A DNA stretch of 64,000 bases. Origin: Heliocybe sulcata. Lineage: Eukaryota > Basidiomycota > Agaricomycetes > Gloeophyllales > Gloeophyllaceae. The position numbers and the translations under genes were made by a program. Each line of letters begins with the position of its first letter. The first letter of the stretch is position 1. Below are positions 46,887 through 60,300 of the stretch, in pieces. A model generated the notes under the pieces. The model was not told where the DNA came from. It did no database searches and worked only from the letters and a program-made list of their open reading frames with translations. The stretch is from positions 564,757-628,756 of the forward strand of contig ML213517.1 in assembly GCA_004369045.1 (NCBI GenBank), in the 5' to 3' direction.

Positions 46887-48140
46887 CTAGTACTTTGAGC
46901 AATCCAGGACCACCCGTCCTGCAATCTGCCCCTTCTCCATCCCCTCAAACACCTCCTTGAGGTCGCTCAAAGGCCTGCACTTGTAAAACACCTGCACGCG
47001 GCCGCGCGCGCCAATCTCCAGCGCCTCGTACGCGTCCTGGCGGTTGCCGACGTACGAGCCCAGGATGCTGATGCCCTTGAACACAGTAAAGAAGATCGAG
47101 GCGTCCAGCGTCGCCTCGCCGGGCAGCCCGACGGCCATGAGGGTCCCGCCGTTGCGCAGGTAGTCGACGGCCTGCGAGTAGGCGGCTCCGGTGGCGGCGG
47201 TGACGACGGCGGCGTGTGGGCCGAGGCCGTCGGCAGCAGCCTTGATGTCGGCGACGAGGTCCTTGGTCTCTCTGAAGTCGATCCACTTTTCAGCGCCGAG
47301 TTTTAGACAGAGCTCCTTCTTCTCAGCACCGGTATCTGCAAGCAGCCTGGTCAGACGGCGCAATCGAACCCGAGTCGAGCATAGCATACCGACTGCGATG
47401 ACACGAAGGCCCTTCTCGCGGGCGTATTGAATAGCCAGGTGCCCGAGCCCTCCGCCGGCGCCTGGGAGGACGATCCAGTCGCCGGTTTGCGTTTGGCTGT
47501 ACTTGATGGCGCGGTAGACGGTCACACCCTAACCATGCCAGAATCTCCCGTAAGAACCGAGTCCCCGGAGCGGAAGAACCCGAAGACGTACCGCGCAAAG
47601 AAGAGAAGCAGCCGAGGCATCGTCGATGCCTTCTGGGATCTTCGAGACGTGGTTGACGTAGGAGACGACGTATTGCTGGAAGGTGCCGTCGACGGTGTAA
47701 CCGCTGAGCTTGCAGTTGGCACAGCCTTGGGGAGGCTTTAATTAGACTGATGACCGAATAGGGAGGACGGGGTCGGACGTACATTGCTCAAGACCTTTCC
47801 GGCACTGTTCGCATTGCAAGCACGAGTCCGCGAGCCACTTGATGCCGACGCGGTCACCGAGCTTGACGGGGGACTGGGAGGTGTGCTCGCCGATGGCGAC
47901 GACGATACCGACGCCCTCGTGCCCGCCGACGAGGGGGTTCTTGGGCTTGACGGGCCAGTCGTGCTGCTTGGCGTGGAGGTCGGTGTGGCAGACACCGGTG
48001 AAGGTGAGCTTGACGAGGCACTCGCCGGGCTCGAGCTCGGAGGCCTGCTTGACTGGGTGGTCGGTCCTGACTTCGACGGCGGCGCCCGGTGCGGGGACGA
48101 CGGCGGCGACTTGGGTCTTTGGGATGTTGTAGGTGCTCAT
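46887..48140 (-). CDS. ADH1: Zinc-dependent alcohol dehydrogenase (ADH1 type)
   Basis: Medium-chain NAD+-linked ADH converting ethanol and acetaldehyde. Minus-strand exons start MSTYNIPKTQVAAVV. Catalytic zinc ligands are Cys in GVCHTDLHA and His in VGGHEGVGIVVAIG; structural zinc Cys residues are in SCLQCEQCRKGLEQC and ANCKLSGYTVDG. The NAD-binding loop is LPGAGGGLGHLAIQYAREKG, followed by LGAEKWIDFRETKDLV and GTLMAVGLPGEATLDASIFF, and the end is GQIAGRVVLDCSKY. All ADH landmarks are present. The start at 48140 is preferred because a TATA box lies about 96 bp upstream. An in-frame open stretch upstream of it contains that TATA box and so is probably not translated. Convergent with the Rrm4-like gene. 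Confidence 0.94.
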
Positions 48141-48235
48141 TTTTGAGTGAGGAGAGAAAGCTCGATGGGGAAGTAGAGCTGTAGATCTGATGAGTGGTCT
48201 GAAGAGATGAGGAGAGCGGAGGAGAGCAGACCGAG

Positions 48236-48243
48236 TATTTATA
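48236..48243 (-). promoter_or_regulatory. TATA box of the ADH gene
   Basis: TATAAATA on the minus strand, within CCTATAAATACTCGG, about 96 bp before the ADH start codon. It is followed by a CT-rich leader (repeated CTCTCCTC), the arrangement of strongly expressed fungal glycolytic and fermentative genes. Confidence 0.75.
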
Positions 48244-49099
48244 GGCTTGGAGAGACTCTTCACAAACGACATCTTGCCGACGCTTCTGAATTCCGAGGCG
48301 TGGTGTCGGCCTGGCTGTATCCGATATAGCATGAGTGAAGGATGTCCATATGATATCAGTCCAGACTACAAATTCGACATTCCCTCCCTATCGTGCCCGA
48401 TTGTCAGTCACCTGACCATCCGAGACCGTCCTTCTCTTCACTATCAATTCATATTCCATCATCTGACTATTTCGGCGTCCCTTCCGTTTGTAAATCCTGT
48501 ATTCCGCAAGCCTTTGGAGGCGTCGGATAGTACGCCCTCCTAGTAGCTGCTTGAAAGGCGCTGAGCCTGGTCTCTGCCCAGCCACGTCCAGCTGACTTAA
48601 CCAGTCATATGGTCTGCGCGCAGCTCTGCAAGACGAGAGGGGACTGCATTGCTCTGGACCTGGCGAGTATATTGTAGTCAATCCAGAGCAGTCTGCGGAA
48701 CACACTAAGGCGGGTTCCTGATGCGACTCCCCCGAGGGCTAGAATCGGAATCGGGCGGACTGGAGCGTTTGCCATCAAGGTGGCTGTGTAAGAATACTTC
48801 CGACGCCACACCCGTGTGGCGCGACAAGAGTTGGCGGACGAAGGTGCAATCTTTGAACTTAAACTTAGGCAAAGTGTTATCTAGAACTATTGCTTGTATT
48901 CGCAGACGCCAACGCTACAGTAAATATTAATGGTGTCAACACTAGTAGGCAACGCCCCGTGTCCCGTGACCTCTGTCGCCGTCGCGTATTTCTTGGTTTG
49001 TCCCAGTGACCCAGGACTCAGTACTCAGTAGCCGTAATGCAAAAGATCAGATGGAATCCCACTCTACCGGGTCGCTTGAACAAGGATCAATCCAAGCAA
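48244..49099. other. Intergenic, no gene seen
   Basis: About 0.9 kb upstream of ADH. It probably holds ADH upstream control sequence; no coding exon, tRNA or repeat was supported. Confidence 0.45.
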
Positions 49100-51530
49100 T
49101 CCCATGAATCGAATCAACGCCCAACCCGAGGACGTCCTACCATTTGCGTCGGAGGTTGACAAAGGGCGTGCTTCCTTTGAAAGGATGCGTATGGACGCCT
49201 TCGGGGATGCTCATTCTCTCCAAGGACATTCTTGTCATGTTTGAGGATATATGACGAGCGCAGTTCCAGAAGCTCACCCTTATCTCGTAGGCGACGCTCA
49301 TGAAATGCAATGTACAGCTCCACCAAAGTATCTCTCCACCGCTCTAATGATTTTGCATAAGAGAAAGGGATCATCGGGGGCACGAGATCGAGTAAAAGGA
49401 AGGATTCCTATGTTAGGTGATGTGCGCGAGCTGGTACCCGCTGAGTGCAATGTCAGGGAGCTCGAGAGTTCGCAGAGCTTGAAGACGGACTGTTATGGAA
49501 GAGCCACTCCATAGAGTTGTAGGGACAGGCTTCTAGCACATCCCAGTCCACATCGAGGCGCTCCAAGAACGACCAGTGCTTCATCATGGGAAGAAGTTGC
49601 TGAACAACCTTGCACCGCAGACAGTCCTTTGACAAGACGTACTCCAGTAGCACGCTGGGAAAAGATATAGCAAGAGGAGTTACCACCAGGCCTCGTCTCG
49701 AATACGGTCCTGGAATCGAGGTCGATGCAACGAACGTAGGCGCACGATGACGCCGGCGAAACGCCTCCCAGACAGCCTTGACACGGGATTCCGCGGGAGC
49801 TCATCGTATACTTGCTCATACTCAACAAAGGGCGAGGTAAAGAAGTCGCCGCGAGAGCCGGAATGAGTGAACCAGGAGGCAATTCGAAGCAGAACGTGTG
49901 GAGGAGCGGTTAACTTGGGTACTATCAAGCGGTCCGCCGCAGCGTGCGCCGTTGAGTCAGGCGTCTCCGCTCGCATCGCTTTATCATGGAAGAGTAGGTA
50001 ACAGGTTAAGAGTATCATTGCGGATGATTCGGTGACGAGCCTTAGGAACCTTGCACAAGACCCAGAACGTAATTCCAGGTCTGAGAGCTGGGTACTGAGG
50101 ACCCATGAGATGTTTTCTTACTATGGCAAGGACGAGAGCATGGGAACGCAAACGGTGCTGTGCGAGGCGTAATTTGCGTCCATGTCGGTTATAGGACACG
50201 GTACCGAGCTGCGTGCCGATGAGGGATCCGTGATGATGATACCTTTCAGCGAGAGCAGACCGCGGCCGGACACAAACACGGACATCCCGTGCCATACGAA
50301 GAACCCTCTTTCCCGAGGACGCGGATAAGTATGACATGGCTCGTCAATCAGAGCAACCGGCCGTTGAATTCTCTGATAAATTTGAAAACGTCCACGACGA
50401 AATGAAGTGGGAACCGCGGAACGGCGACATTGTTGAGGTCCGGGGCATTCTGATCTTGCCATCCACGATCCATGTTCAAGAACCGGCAACACACTGGCAA
50501 GCACTATCCAAAAGTATGCGTGCGTAGCTCAGAGCCCTCCGCAACCAATCGATTACCACTGACCTTCCATCTGTTATCCATGGGTAGCAGACAGAAGACA
50601 CCGATGCCGTAGCCAATAGCAGAGCACCTTTGAGTCAGAGTCACCGACAGATCCAAGCACCGCGGACGATTTACAATGGACCCCGCAGCTCCGGCTCCTT
50701 GACTTCGCAAGCCTTCTTCAGCGCTTCCCATGCGTCAGGCCTTGTCGAAACAGGGTAATCCCAAGCAGATGCTCGAGTGAGAGCGAAACAGCCATTGCAA
50801 GCTCTTATCCGCGAACCAGGGCCAGAACGCTTGCGAAAACTGGAGATAAGTCTGTAGAGATGACGCATCGGCGGTCCGCAACCGCCTCATTCAGGCGATT
50901 CCTGGGACGAAGAAGACATTCCCAGCCGGGCAGCGCTCCACGGAGTAGCACCTCCGTCTCGATCGAAGTGATACGACGTTCGTCGCAAACAGAGTAGCTC
51001 GAAGAGGGACTGATTTACTGATGTCGACAATATCGCGGAGGTACAAGCCTTGGACAGTGGTCGTCGGCACTGTTACTTTTAGCGGGACTGGATACCGTCG
51101 CCGTATCCACACATCCCGATAAAGGTTCACGATAGCTTCACCGACACGAACGTCAATCCAGCTGCGGCCATTCTCGATCATACGGAGTAGCGCATTGACA
51201 GCTTGACAAGGGGGACCGTCGCTCGCGTTCGAGAACGGTACTCGCTATATGCATTTGTGCTTCCGCAACATCGAACCGTAGTCCCGGGAGCGTTTCACGT
51301 CGAGATCGTGTAGCTGCAAGTCTAGGACATTGGCGCGACGCTCAAGCAGCTGTGAACTTTCCGCATCACAGTCTTCAGGCTAGCGCCTTAACTCGCCCAC
51401 AGAGTCAGGCAGTGCTTGCAAGGTCTTGCAGACCCTTTCAGCCCAGTCCTAGTAGACCTGGACAATATTGTATAGGACTGGGGCAGCAACTTCATTCCAT
51501 AACTTGTTAACGAGCACCACAGAGCCACAG
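49100..51530 (-). pseudogene. Decayed F-box-type gene
   Basis: On the minus strand, beginning near 51520, one frame reads SVVLVNKLWNEVAAPVLYNI and continues DWAERVCKTLQALPDSVGEL and ESSQLLERRANVLDLQLHDL. In-frame stops occur after VQVY, after GELRR and again after KHKCI. The first phrase is the typical end of an F-box (L-V-x-K-x-W-x-x-x-A-x-P-x-L-Y) seen in large agaricomycete F-box families. Further fragments on the same strand follow in shifted frames: GRSWIDVRVGEAIVNLYRDV near 51170, IASWFTHSGSRGDFFTSPFV near 49870, and LERWRDTLVELYIAFHERRL near 49350. No intron model removes the stops. F-box proteins recruit substrates to SCF ubiquitin ligase; this copy is most likely dead. Boundaries are approximate. 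Confidence 0.42.
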
Positions 51531-53094
51531 TTTTGAACTCCTTGTCGAAGTCAAATGCTTCGTCGTGCAGCAGGCTTGCGAACTGCTTGTCTATCAGTCT
51601 AGGCGGGCCATACGGACGGTCAGGGTGGCTGGTCGGCAGTGCACACTAGTGGTCTGGAGAGCTGAAACGATGACATTGCGTACCGACTTGGAGAGCTTGG
51701 GCGGGATGTCCCACATCGAGGGTGACAGCATGAGGAACGACATTGTAGACTGACCGCTGATAACGATGTCGACAGGCTTCCTACCCGACCGAGAAGTCAG
51801 CGACTGTCTGCCTAGTGTGATAATTGTCGCACCCAAGGAGACCGACCATTAATGCACGGACTCACAGGCGTTTGAGCTCGCGACTCACGTCCTATGCTCA
51901 AATAGAATGAGACAGCTACGTATCCTTTCGATTCAGTTGAAGCCAATGCTGGGATGAGGATCCAATGGATAGAAGGCCAAACGAGAGTCAAGGCGGCAGG
52001 CAGGAGATGCTGCAGGCGAAGCATGAGAATTGGGAATCGATTGCCCGGGGTCGAAGAGGGTGTAGGTTGTGCAGAGGAACCGATGAGACCAAAGCGCTTG
52101 ACACAGCCTTTTCCGGGAAATTTCAGAAGGTACATATATTGCTGGTACGCAAGGGAGACACCAATAGGTCGGAACACGCAACCAAGGCCTCGCAAGGTAT
52201 TGCAGACACACTAGACATTGAGAGACGCCATCCAAGTCATGGCGAAGCGGTCGTACCCGCTACTTGGCAGACCAACCCCGATCAGGATGTCTGCCAGACT
52301 CTCGTTCAGATATGCTCGCATGACAGAGAAGGCCAATTCATACCCTATCAGCTCACAGCCAAGAGCCAAACTACAGCAGCTTCTTCGATGATCAACAGGG
52401 ACTGGTGCCAACGTTCGAATCCCGCATGTTCAAACTTCATTCGCATGTACGGTTGGGCTGTCTGGCTAGCCCCCACGAAGTGTCGACGGTGGGGGGTACT
52501 GGCCTAAAGGGCGAAGGAAGTAGCGAACACACAAAAGGCTCTCAGACTCGGGTCCAGGGCCATCCTGTACGTTCCTCTCGCTATCCTCCGCTGGCAGTGC
52601 CCACAACTAACGTTCACCTCCATCTCGCGAACCTTGACAGAACCACATCCAGCGCTGCCGACATTAGACAAGCATTTGGGGTCAATTATGGCATAGGCGC
52701 AACGGACAACAGAAAGTGCAAGAGACACGACGAACAGCGAGAGCACACAGCCTTCTGCGTTCTCATGACTCTCGGATGCAAATGCGGCCATTCTTTCAAG
52801 CGCCCTTGAAGCGCCCCGTCGGGTAAAGCACAAACCAATAGAATCCGGAAATTAGGCACCAAGACTCATACGCAGGCATTTCCTCGGGACCTACGCAAGT
52901 AGCCATGAATCAAGCCACTGACAGCGTCCCGAAATAACAATGCTGGGAATTTCTCCGTCAGTGTTGCGCTGCCTTTCCCAGTTCCGCCTCCGCTCACCGC
53001 CTCCTTGTGATTACCAGTTCTTTCTCCCGCCCGACCACCACCAGCACTACCCGGAACCTCCTAGTTCTCGTCTGCTCAGTCGGACATCGCCAAG
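51531..53094. other. Gene-poor tract upstream of the P450
   Basis: Contains a further minus-strand open stretch (51836-51594) with RSGRKPVDIVISGQST, reminiscent of the W-x-x-R-S-G-x-x-P-L-D-I motif in F-box family C-terminal regions. It is possibly a second decayed relative. No intact gene. The last 150 bp are the presumed P450 promoter. Confidence 0.35.
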
Positions 53095-55864
53095 ATGATC
53101 CAGAACGCGCTCTTTCTCGTGCTCTCCATCCTCGGGCTCTACGGTCTCCAGCTCTTCATTGGGTACCGCCAGGGCGTCAAGAATATCGGGTGCGTCTCTC
53201 CTTCCTCTCTTCTCCCCTTTTCTTTCCGGTCTATTGATGCATGCGTATCATCGTGTAGCAATCATCCTGGCTACCGCACGCTCATCAGCGGCTCGTCCTT
53301 CCTAGGCAACTTCCTCCCGCCCATCCCGGGTATCGCACCAGGGAGGAATAGTCTGTTCAGGAGAAAACATGAAGGTACGGTCGCATCTCCCTCGTCCTTC
53401 TTCCCTATTTTCCTGTCCAATTTTCGACCTTTATTCTGTGGTGGCGCTCTTAAGGTCTTTACTGACGATAGCGTGCAGATCACGCCAAGTGGGGATGGGA
53501 CGTTATCTCGACAGTGCGTTGATCCTTCGCTCTCCATATACATTCAGAGTACCAACGTGTGATAGGTCTCGGCGTGGCCTAGAGTGCGATCCGGATATAG
53601 GCTTGCAGACGCAGCTGTTATCAAGGTAGACATTCTATCCCTAAACTCCCTGCTACTTTACTTGTATTTTGCTCTTATATGCTCTTTACGCCTCTCCCTC
53701 CCACAGTTTGTTTACATGTCCCTCTCTCCCATCTTCCCGTTCCGCCTCACAGTCCATACTCTTGCTACCCATCATTTCTCCCCTTTTCCACCTCCACCGT
53801 CCTGTTTCCCGTCTAAATCAACCATAACTTACCAGCCTTCCTTGAATTGTAGGAAGTAACCTCCGCCCGCGCACGCTTCCCCAAGCCCGTTAAGCAGTAC
53901 AGCGTCCTCACCTTCTTCGGGCGTAACATCGTCGCCAGCGAGGGCGAGGAGTGGAAGAGGTATAGGAAGATCACTGCGCCGAGTTTCTCAGAGGTAGGCA
54001 CCTCCTTTCCACATTACTCCCTCCCAGCTCTACATATTTCTTCTTTCCTGTCATCCCCACTTCCACTTCCCGTATTGCCTCATCACCGGGACTCCTCGCA
54101 TGGTTCCTTCCTATCTACCCGTTTTGGCTCCTCTGACGTTCATTGCCACTGACTCTTTAACGTCTCTAGCGCAATAACAAACTCGTCTGGGACGAAACCT
54201 GCCGCATCATGATGGACATGTTCGACAACGTCTGGCAATGGAAGGACGAAATCAGCGTCGACCACTGCGTCGACCTCACTCTTCCCGTACGCTCCTTTCC
54301 CCATCTCTCTTTTCACCTCCCCAGACTGACCCCTGTCTTCTCTCCTCGAAATACATTAGATCGCCCTGTTCGTGATCGGCGTCGCGGGCTTCGGCCGACG
54401 CATCAGCTGGAACGACGACATGAAGGTGCCCGCCGGGCACAAGATGACGTTCAAGGATGCTTTGCACATTGTCTCTACGGACGTGTTTCTGAAGCTGATT
54501 GTGCCCAAGTGGGCCATGGGCTGGACGGAGAGGTTTAGGAACTGTCAGACTGCGTTTGAGGAGCTCCGGGTGAGTACAGTACCTCGCTCTCGCCATAATT
54601 CGCATACCATCTTCGTCGTTGTGGGAGACGGACGAGGGCTGATATGAGACGTGGGTAGGAATATATGCTCGAGATGATTCGGGCCCGCCGAACTGCGGAG
54701 AAAAAAGAAGAGCGCTATGACCTCTTCTCGTCTCTCCTGGACGCGAGCGAGGACGATAGCGATGGGGAGGCGAAATTGGCGGATGAGGAGCTGCTCGGTG
54801 CGTCATTTATCGTTCCCTCTCGACAGCGAATTCACGCGTGGCTTGATGCGACAGGGAATATATTCATCTTCCTCGTCGCGGGGCACGAGACCACCGCGCA
54901 CACGCTGTGCTACGTGTTCGGCCTCCTGGCGTTGTACCAGGACGAGCAGGAGATATTGTATCAGCATATCAAGAGCGTGATTCCTGACGGGCGGATACCT
55001 GTGCGTAGCTCCTCCTTCTGCATTGCTTTCCAGGTGTACTGATAGGCGCAGACGTATGAGGAGATGAACAAGTTCACGCAGTCGATGGCGTATGTCCTCT
55101 CCTCTTCACACTCTATACCAAGAAGAAACTGATAGGCTGCATTCAACAGTGTGTTCTACGAGACCCTCCGGCTCTACCCACCCGTCCCCGCAATCCCGAA
55201 GCAGTCCGCAGAGGACACAACTCTCACAGTATCGAACGCATACGGGGAGAAAACCGTCATCCCCGTGCCCGCGGGCACGGACTTGGTCATCGCTACCCCG
55301 GCGCTACATTACAACCGTCAGTAGCCTTCTTCACCTTCGCCTCCTCATGTCTGGTTCCTCACGATGATATCATAGCGAGGTACTGGGAGGACCCGCATGC
55401 ATTTAAGCCGGCGCGGTTCCTGGAGAAGGACTGGCCGCGAGACGCGTTCTTGCCGTTCAGCGCAGGTACGCTCGCATATATCGACCCTGACCCTCATTCC
55501 GATCTGACCCTGCCACCCTCGATCTCACTCAATCACTCTGCGGGCAACCCTGAATCCCTCACGAACCGACGCATCCCTTCCTACCCCAGGCGCCCGCGCG
55601 TGCATCGGGCGGCGGTTCTTCGAGACGGAGGGCATCGCGATTCTGACGATGCTCGTGGCAAAGTACAAGATCGAGGTGAAGGAGGAGCCGCAGTTTGCTG
55701 CGGAGACCTTTGAGCAGCGGAGGGAGAGGTTGTTGGCGAATAGGCCGGGGTTGACGCTCACGTACGTTCACCTCACTCTGCCTTTGCTCGGAGTCCGTTG
55801 CTGATGCGCGTTTGCATGCTTTAGACCGCTGCGGGTCCCCTTAGTCTTCAAGAGGCGGGTCTGA
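53095..55864 (+). CDS. Cytochrome P450 monooxygenase, complete
   Basis: Class II microsomal P450. About 13 short exons are used. A hydrophobic anchor comes first (MIQNALFLVLSILGLYGLQ), then YRTLISGSSFLGNFLPPIPG, KQYSVLTFFGRNIVASEGEE and WKRYRKITAPSFSE (the WxxxR C-helix). FVIGVAGFGRRISWNDDM follows, and the I-helix proton-relay motif is in NIFIFLVAGHETTAHTLCYV. K-helix ETLRLYPPVPAIPK, PERF-like FKPARFLEKDWP and heme loop FSAGARACIGRRFFET with the Cys ligand close the core, ending RVPLVFKRRV. It shares sequence and intron sites with the partial P450 at the window start (GHETTAHTL, VFYETLRL versus AALYETLRL, LEKDWPRDAF), so the two come from a local family expansion. The substrate is unknown. 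It converges with ERG6, 237 bp between stops. Confidence 0.95.
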
Positions 55865-56101
55865 GTGACGCTTGGGCCTTGAAGACTGTTGTGTATATGT
55901 ATCTTTTCTCAGTTTGTATAATGGAATCCGGGGAAGGATGTAGGCGACACGTGGGACCATCTTGGACATGTAGCCAATCAGCATGGATAGCAGCGGAAAC
56001 GAGCGGCGTATATGTACAACGACAGCGAGAATTATCTATTATGGGAATTCACCTAACTATTCTAAGCACGCAAAGTCCCTTATAACACCCAGGTATGCGA
56101 T

Positions 56102-57377
56102 CTAAGAGCTCTCGGGCTTCTTTGCGATGACAAGGTACATCGGCGTGAACAGCTGCGAATCGACCTTGTCAGCTCAGGCGCTTACTCAGCACGTTCAAGA
56201 CGTACCTTCATCTGACCACCCTTCACCAGCGCGTCACCAGCCACCTTCAAAGACTCGCCAACCTCCCACGTCCCCTTGGGCAGGAGGCCCACCATCTCCG
56301 CGATGCGCATGAAGTTGTGGGTCACCAGCTTGCCGCTCCAGCTCATCCGCCAGACAGTGAAGTAATCCCAGGGCGTCTGCGCCTTGCGGATGTCGCCCTC
56401 GAGCGGGTAGTACCAGGGCACCTCGTCGGGGCGGTCGGCCAGGTCCTCCTCGTGCAGGAGCTCAAAGCCGACGTTTTTGACCGCCTGGCGCGCGAGGCGG
56501 ATGGGGCGCATCTCCGGGATGCCGTTGCCGAACTCGATCTCGTGCGCGAGCTCCTTGTGCGAGGGGACCGTGGGGTCCCAGGAGTCGGTCATGCACCACT
56601 CGTAGACGCCGAACTGGGGTGGAAGATAGGAAGATCAGTAGCCGGAATAGGGAGGTGCACAGCCACGTACGATTCCGCCCGGCTTGAGGACTTTGAAGAT
56701 CTCGCCGTAGACGCCCTCCCATGTTGGTGCGTGGACGGTTGCTTCAATCGCATAGACTAATTGGGCGGTGAGTATACGGGGACAAGAGCGGCGATCGAAG
56801 ACGTACCGGCATCGAACGAGTTTGGCCCGAACTGCTCTGAGAGCTTCATGAAGTCGCCCTTGACGAACTCGACCTGGCCCTCGAGGCCCCCCTCCTTCGT
56901 GTACTTGCGCGCGCGCTGGATCTGGAAGTCGTTGTTGTTGAGGCCGACGACGTGGACGTCTGCGAAGCGGGCGATCTCGCGCGCGGGGCCGCCGACGCCG
57001 CAGCCGACGTCGAGCACCCGCATCCCGGGTCGGAGGACCATCTGCGAGGCGAGGTAGTGCTCGTGGCGGGCGAGCGAGGCCGCGAAGGCCTCGCCCTTGT
57101 AGAAACGGGAGAAGTGGAATGAGCGGGCCCAGCCGTACTCGTACAGCTCGGTTGCACCGTCGTAGTAGCCTGTGCCGCAAAGCTGTCAGGACGGTGCAAG
57201 TCTAGGAGTTTAGATAAACGCACCGTTTACGACATCGGTGTAGTTGTCGAGACGGTTCTCGGTGTCTACCTTGTCCTCCTTCTTCATGTCCTTTTGCCAG
57301 AACGCAGTGTAGTTCTCGATGCGCTTGCCAACGCGGCCATCGCCGTTGGATAGAGTTGCTACGGTGCCGTTGGACAT
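56102..57377 (-). CDS. ERG6: Sterol C-24 methyltransferase (ERG6)
   Basis: Erg6 transfers a methyl group from S-adenosylmethionine to C-24 of the sterol side chain in ergosterol synthesis, at the ER and lipid droplets. Minus-strand exons start [19 protein letters not shown]. Blocks in order: [34 protein letters not shown], sterol region [31 protein letters not shown] motif [75 protein letters not shown] and the C-terminal sterol-MT domain ([20 protein letters not shown]), ending [15 protein letters not shown]. All expected motifs are present. The start ATG is at 57377-57375, preceded by what looks like a 5'-leader intron region. Confidence 0.96.
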
Positions 57378-60300
57378 TTTGACCTATCGAGCTGAATGTT
57401 GTGTCAGTCTCATACAGGGCTATTAACGACGACCAAGATAGATCAGAGACTTGAATGGTTCCCGAAGGAAGCCTCCCATATTGCGCGAGGCATGTCGATG
57501 GTTTTGCAGTATGGTTTGCATCATGGAAAGATAAAAAATACGGAGAGTACTCACAGGTAGAGTAATTGGCTGGAGGGGGTGGTTGAAGGAGTGACGGCGC
57601 TGCAAGAGGGATTTAAGAGGGGCAATTTACAGGAGCCTGAGAATCGGCATGGGTTGCTTAAAGAAACCCAAAAATCAGGTCATACAACAGGTACCGTCGG
57701 CTGAAGCCGACCACGCCTCTTGCACTTCCCACTTTCCAATATTCCTGTCATCTCCTTCCGTGTCAGTACGGCTTCCGAGTCGCCTTGATTGTTGAATTTT
57801 GTTCTCTACGGCCGCCGATGTGCTGTCGGGACATCGCCCAACCTGTAGAGGATTCGCTGGTGGCGAAACTGCTGATGGTCTTGTGACCATGCCTCGCGTT
57901 CACCGTCGAGGGTCTTTGGGCAACCTTAGGCGCCACTATTACGCTCCCGTTAGCCTCAGCAACATCAACTAGCTAGTGGCAATCTTGCCACCATTCAAGA
58001 CGGAACAGAAAGACTAGCGGATCATTGCCGTAACGTTTGCCATGTCTCTAATCCTTGTCTCTATTCGGTTCTCCTCCGCCTCTCCTCCACTTCAATCTCC
58101 GGGGCCTGATCACTTCCCTACATCTCGCAATGTCTCGTCGGTTCAGGATCCGCATCTCTAATACGAGGAGAATCTTTGCGCCAGAAATCCCAGCAACTCT
58201 GTCTGCCAATGCACAAAAACTTTTTCGTGTGAGTAGTACTGTACCCATCCCGCAGCGTGGCCTCCGGTGCCCCGGCTTACTATATCTGTACTCGGCTCTC
58301 CTAAGTCGCTGGTGGCCCATCATGACGTTCGTATAGCTTATCCGGCAGATACTGTTAAGGCAGAACTACTGGTCGTTTTGCCACTGCTTGGGGGTGGCTG
58401 AGCGAGATCGAATGCTGAAATTTTCGTATGAGCCTTCAGGTCCTCCTGGCTTTTCAGGATCATGCTTTCGGCCTCTTACATTAATAGCGCAATGTCACCG
58501 CTGATGTATCGATGATTCAGCGGATGCACGTTTAGGCGCGGAATACATCATTGATGTACAGAGTGGAAACTCCTCGTTCCGAGGGCCCCTATGTATTCCC
58601 TAACCAGGGTCTCCGTCCATCTAACCTCCGCCCGTGGGTGGTTCTCGTCTTCCGAGCTTTAACGCCCCAGGAACGTCGAGTTGCCGCCGGCTCACGGGAT
58701 GCTTCAGCAAAGGCATGACCACCTGGACTGCTCTAACTAGCGGGTGCAATCCCGCCAGCGCATGTCCCCACCTATGGCAGGAACGCAGGACCCTACATGG
58801 CATCAAATCGTGTGGCCGGGCTCCCCGCCACTGCTATATCCTTGATCGCGCTGGTATCCTTTGCCGCGGACTATTGGCTGCGAAGAATCGTTCCTGTGGA
58901 CCTCTCGACCTCTTGGAAGTTGCTGCTTCGTCCAGCTGGCTTGTGGCTCGTCTCTCCAGTTGTACGTCCCCTGACTTTGTAGTACGATTGCCGAAGTCAT
59001 TCCCGTTACGAAACCAGCTGAAATGCAGCATCGTAGTGATGGCGAGTGCCTCTCTTGCTTGCTAAGCATTGACAGGCGCTGGGAACCCGCTCGTCCACCA
59101 CCAGTATTGGGACTGAACTCAAAAGATGATCCTCCTCCCGTAACTTAGACCTATCCCGCGCGGACAAGGTCAACTATATATACAATTCCATCTGATATCA
59201 TGTCGCCTCCCTCTGGATCTGATGTAGACGTCTGGAAGAGCATCGAAGAATATGGAATATAGATCGTAGAGTCCGCCTGCTGCACCTCGCATTATACTCC
59301 CATGTTTGCCATATGGCTAACAGCTGTGAGGTAAGTATATCAAGGAAGTTTCGTATTCGCTTGCTCAGCCTGGATTCCATACAGATGCAAAGTCCTTCCT
59401 GCCGCACATAAATGTTAGTTGGTGTCTCGTTCGCGCCGCATCGAGCGGTTGTATTGTGCTGTACATGACTGACCGAGTCTGAGGCCGATCGCGACGTCCG
59501 CATCGAGCAGGACGGTTGTCTTACACGCATGTTGCCACTTGGTTCTCCTTGAGGAGACGCGAATACCTCGCCACTCCGACAACAATATTATTGTCTCGAA
59601 CATGCAGTCGCAGATCGCAAGCCACTGCCGGCTCATGACTCAGGCTCTAATAATACCGTCAACATTAATGCAGTGCGGTTGCCCTGGACTCTGAAGCCCT
59701 CCTAGCTATCCCGTTCGGCGACTAGGAGTCATGGCCAATGTACAGGTGTATGCTTCCGGGTTCTCGATCCCGGTCCGAATGGAAAATCCGCAGTAGGCAG
59801 GTGCCAAGTATCACCTTCCAGGACTGCCATTCAGATCCGTATAAGTACCTTCAGGACGGCGGAGCATGTGACGGACACCGGTTGCGTTAGTGCTCGCCAC
59901 CGAACCTTTTCCCGGCTAGTCTAGCAGCGAAAATATGGCTACCAGAGCGCAGTCCCCCAGGGTTGTACAAGGTCCGAATTGCTCGTCAGAAGCGGCAGCC
60001 TGGGGACGTCGCCTTGGACGGCTGGTACTACAGCCTATATCTGTGGAAAGCACCTATTACGGGTTAGAATACCTTAACGCGTTGTAGTAACATGACCTTC
60101 CCGCACATAGACCGATCAGTGCGTCGCTGTCGGAGTGGATGCTCTGAGGCTGGTGACCGGTGAGGGCTGACTGTAAGGACCATCCGGCTCGACACAACGC
60201 AGACGTTGGAGGGGAGTGTTGCCAGCGATGTTTAGGGTTCGGTCCGGAAGCGTGCCATATAGTCAAAGCTGTCTGTAATGGATGGTCGGTTTTCTTAAGT

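Noticed and set aside
48141-48332. In-frame N-terminal extension of the ADH with a mitochondrial-presequence look (Arg/Ser/Leu-rich, few acids)
   Set aside because: The TATA box (48236-48243) lies inside it, so transcription should start downstream and the extension is not translated from this promoter. A rare longer transcript giving a mitochondrial form cannot be excluded.
52395-52425. A second tRNA-like GTTCGAATCCCGC
   Set aside because: The T-stem does not pair and no cloverleaf could be folded around it.
58797-58982. Hydrophobic 61-codon open frame resembling a membrane anchor
   Set aside because: No conserved continuation, no splice-linked exons and weak hydrophobic pattern; likely chance.
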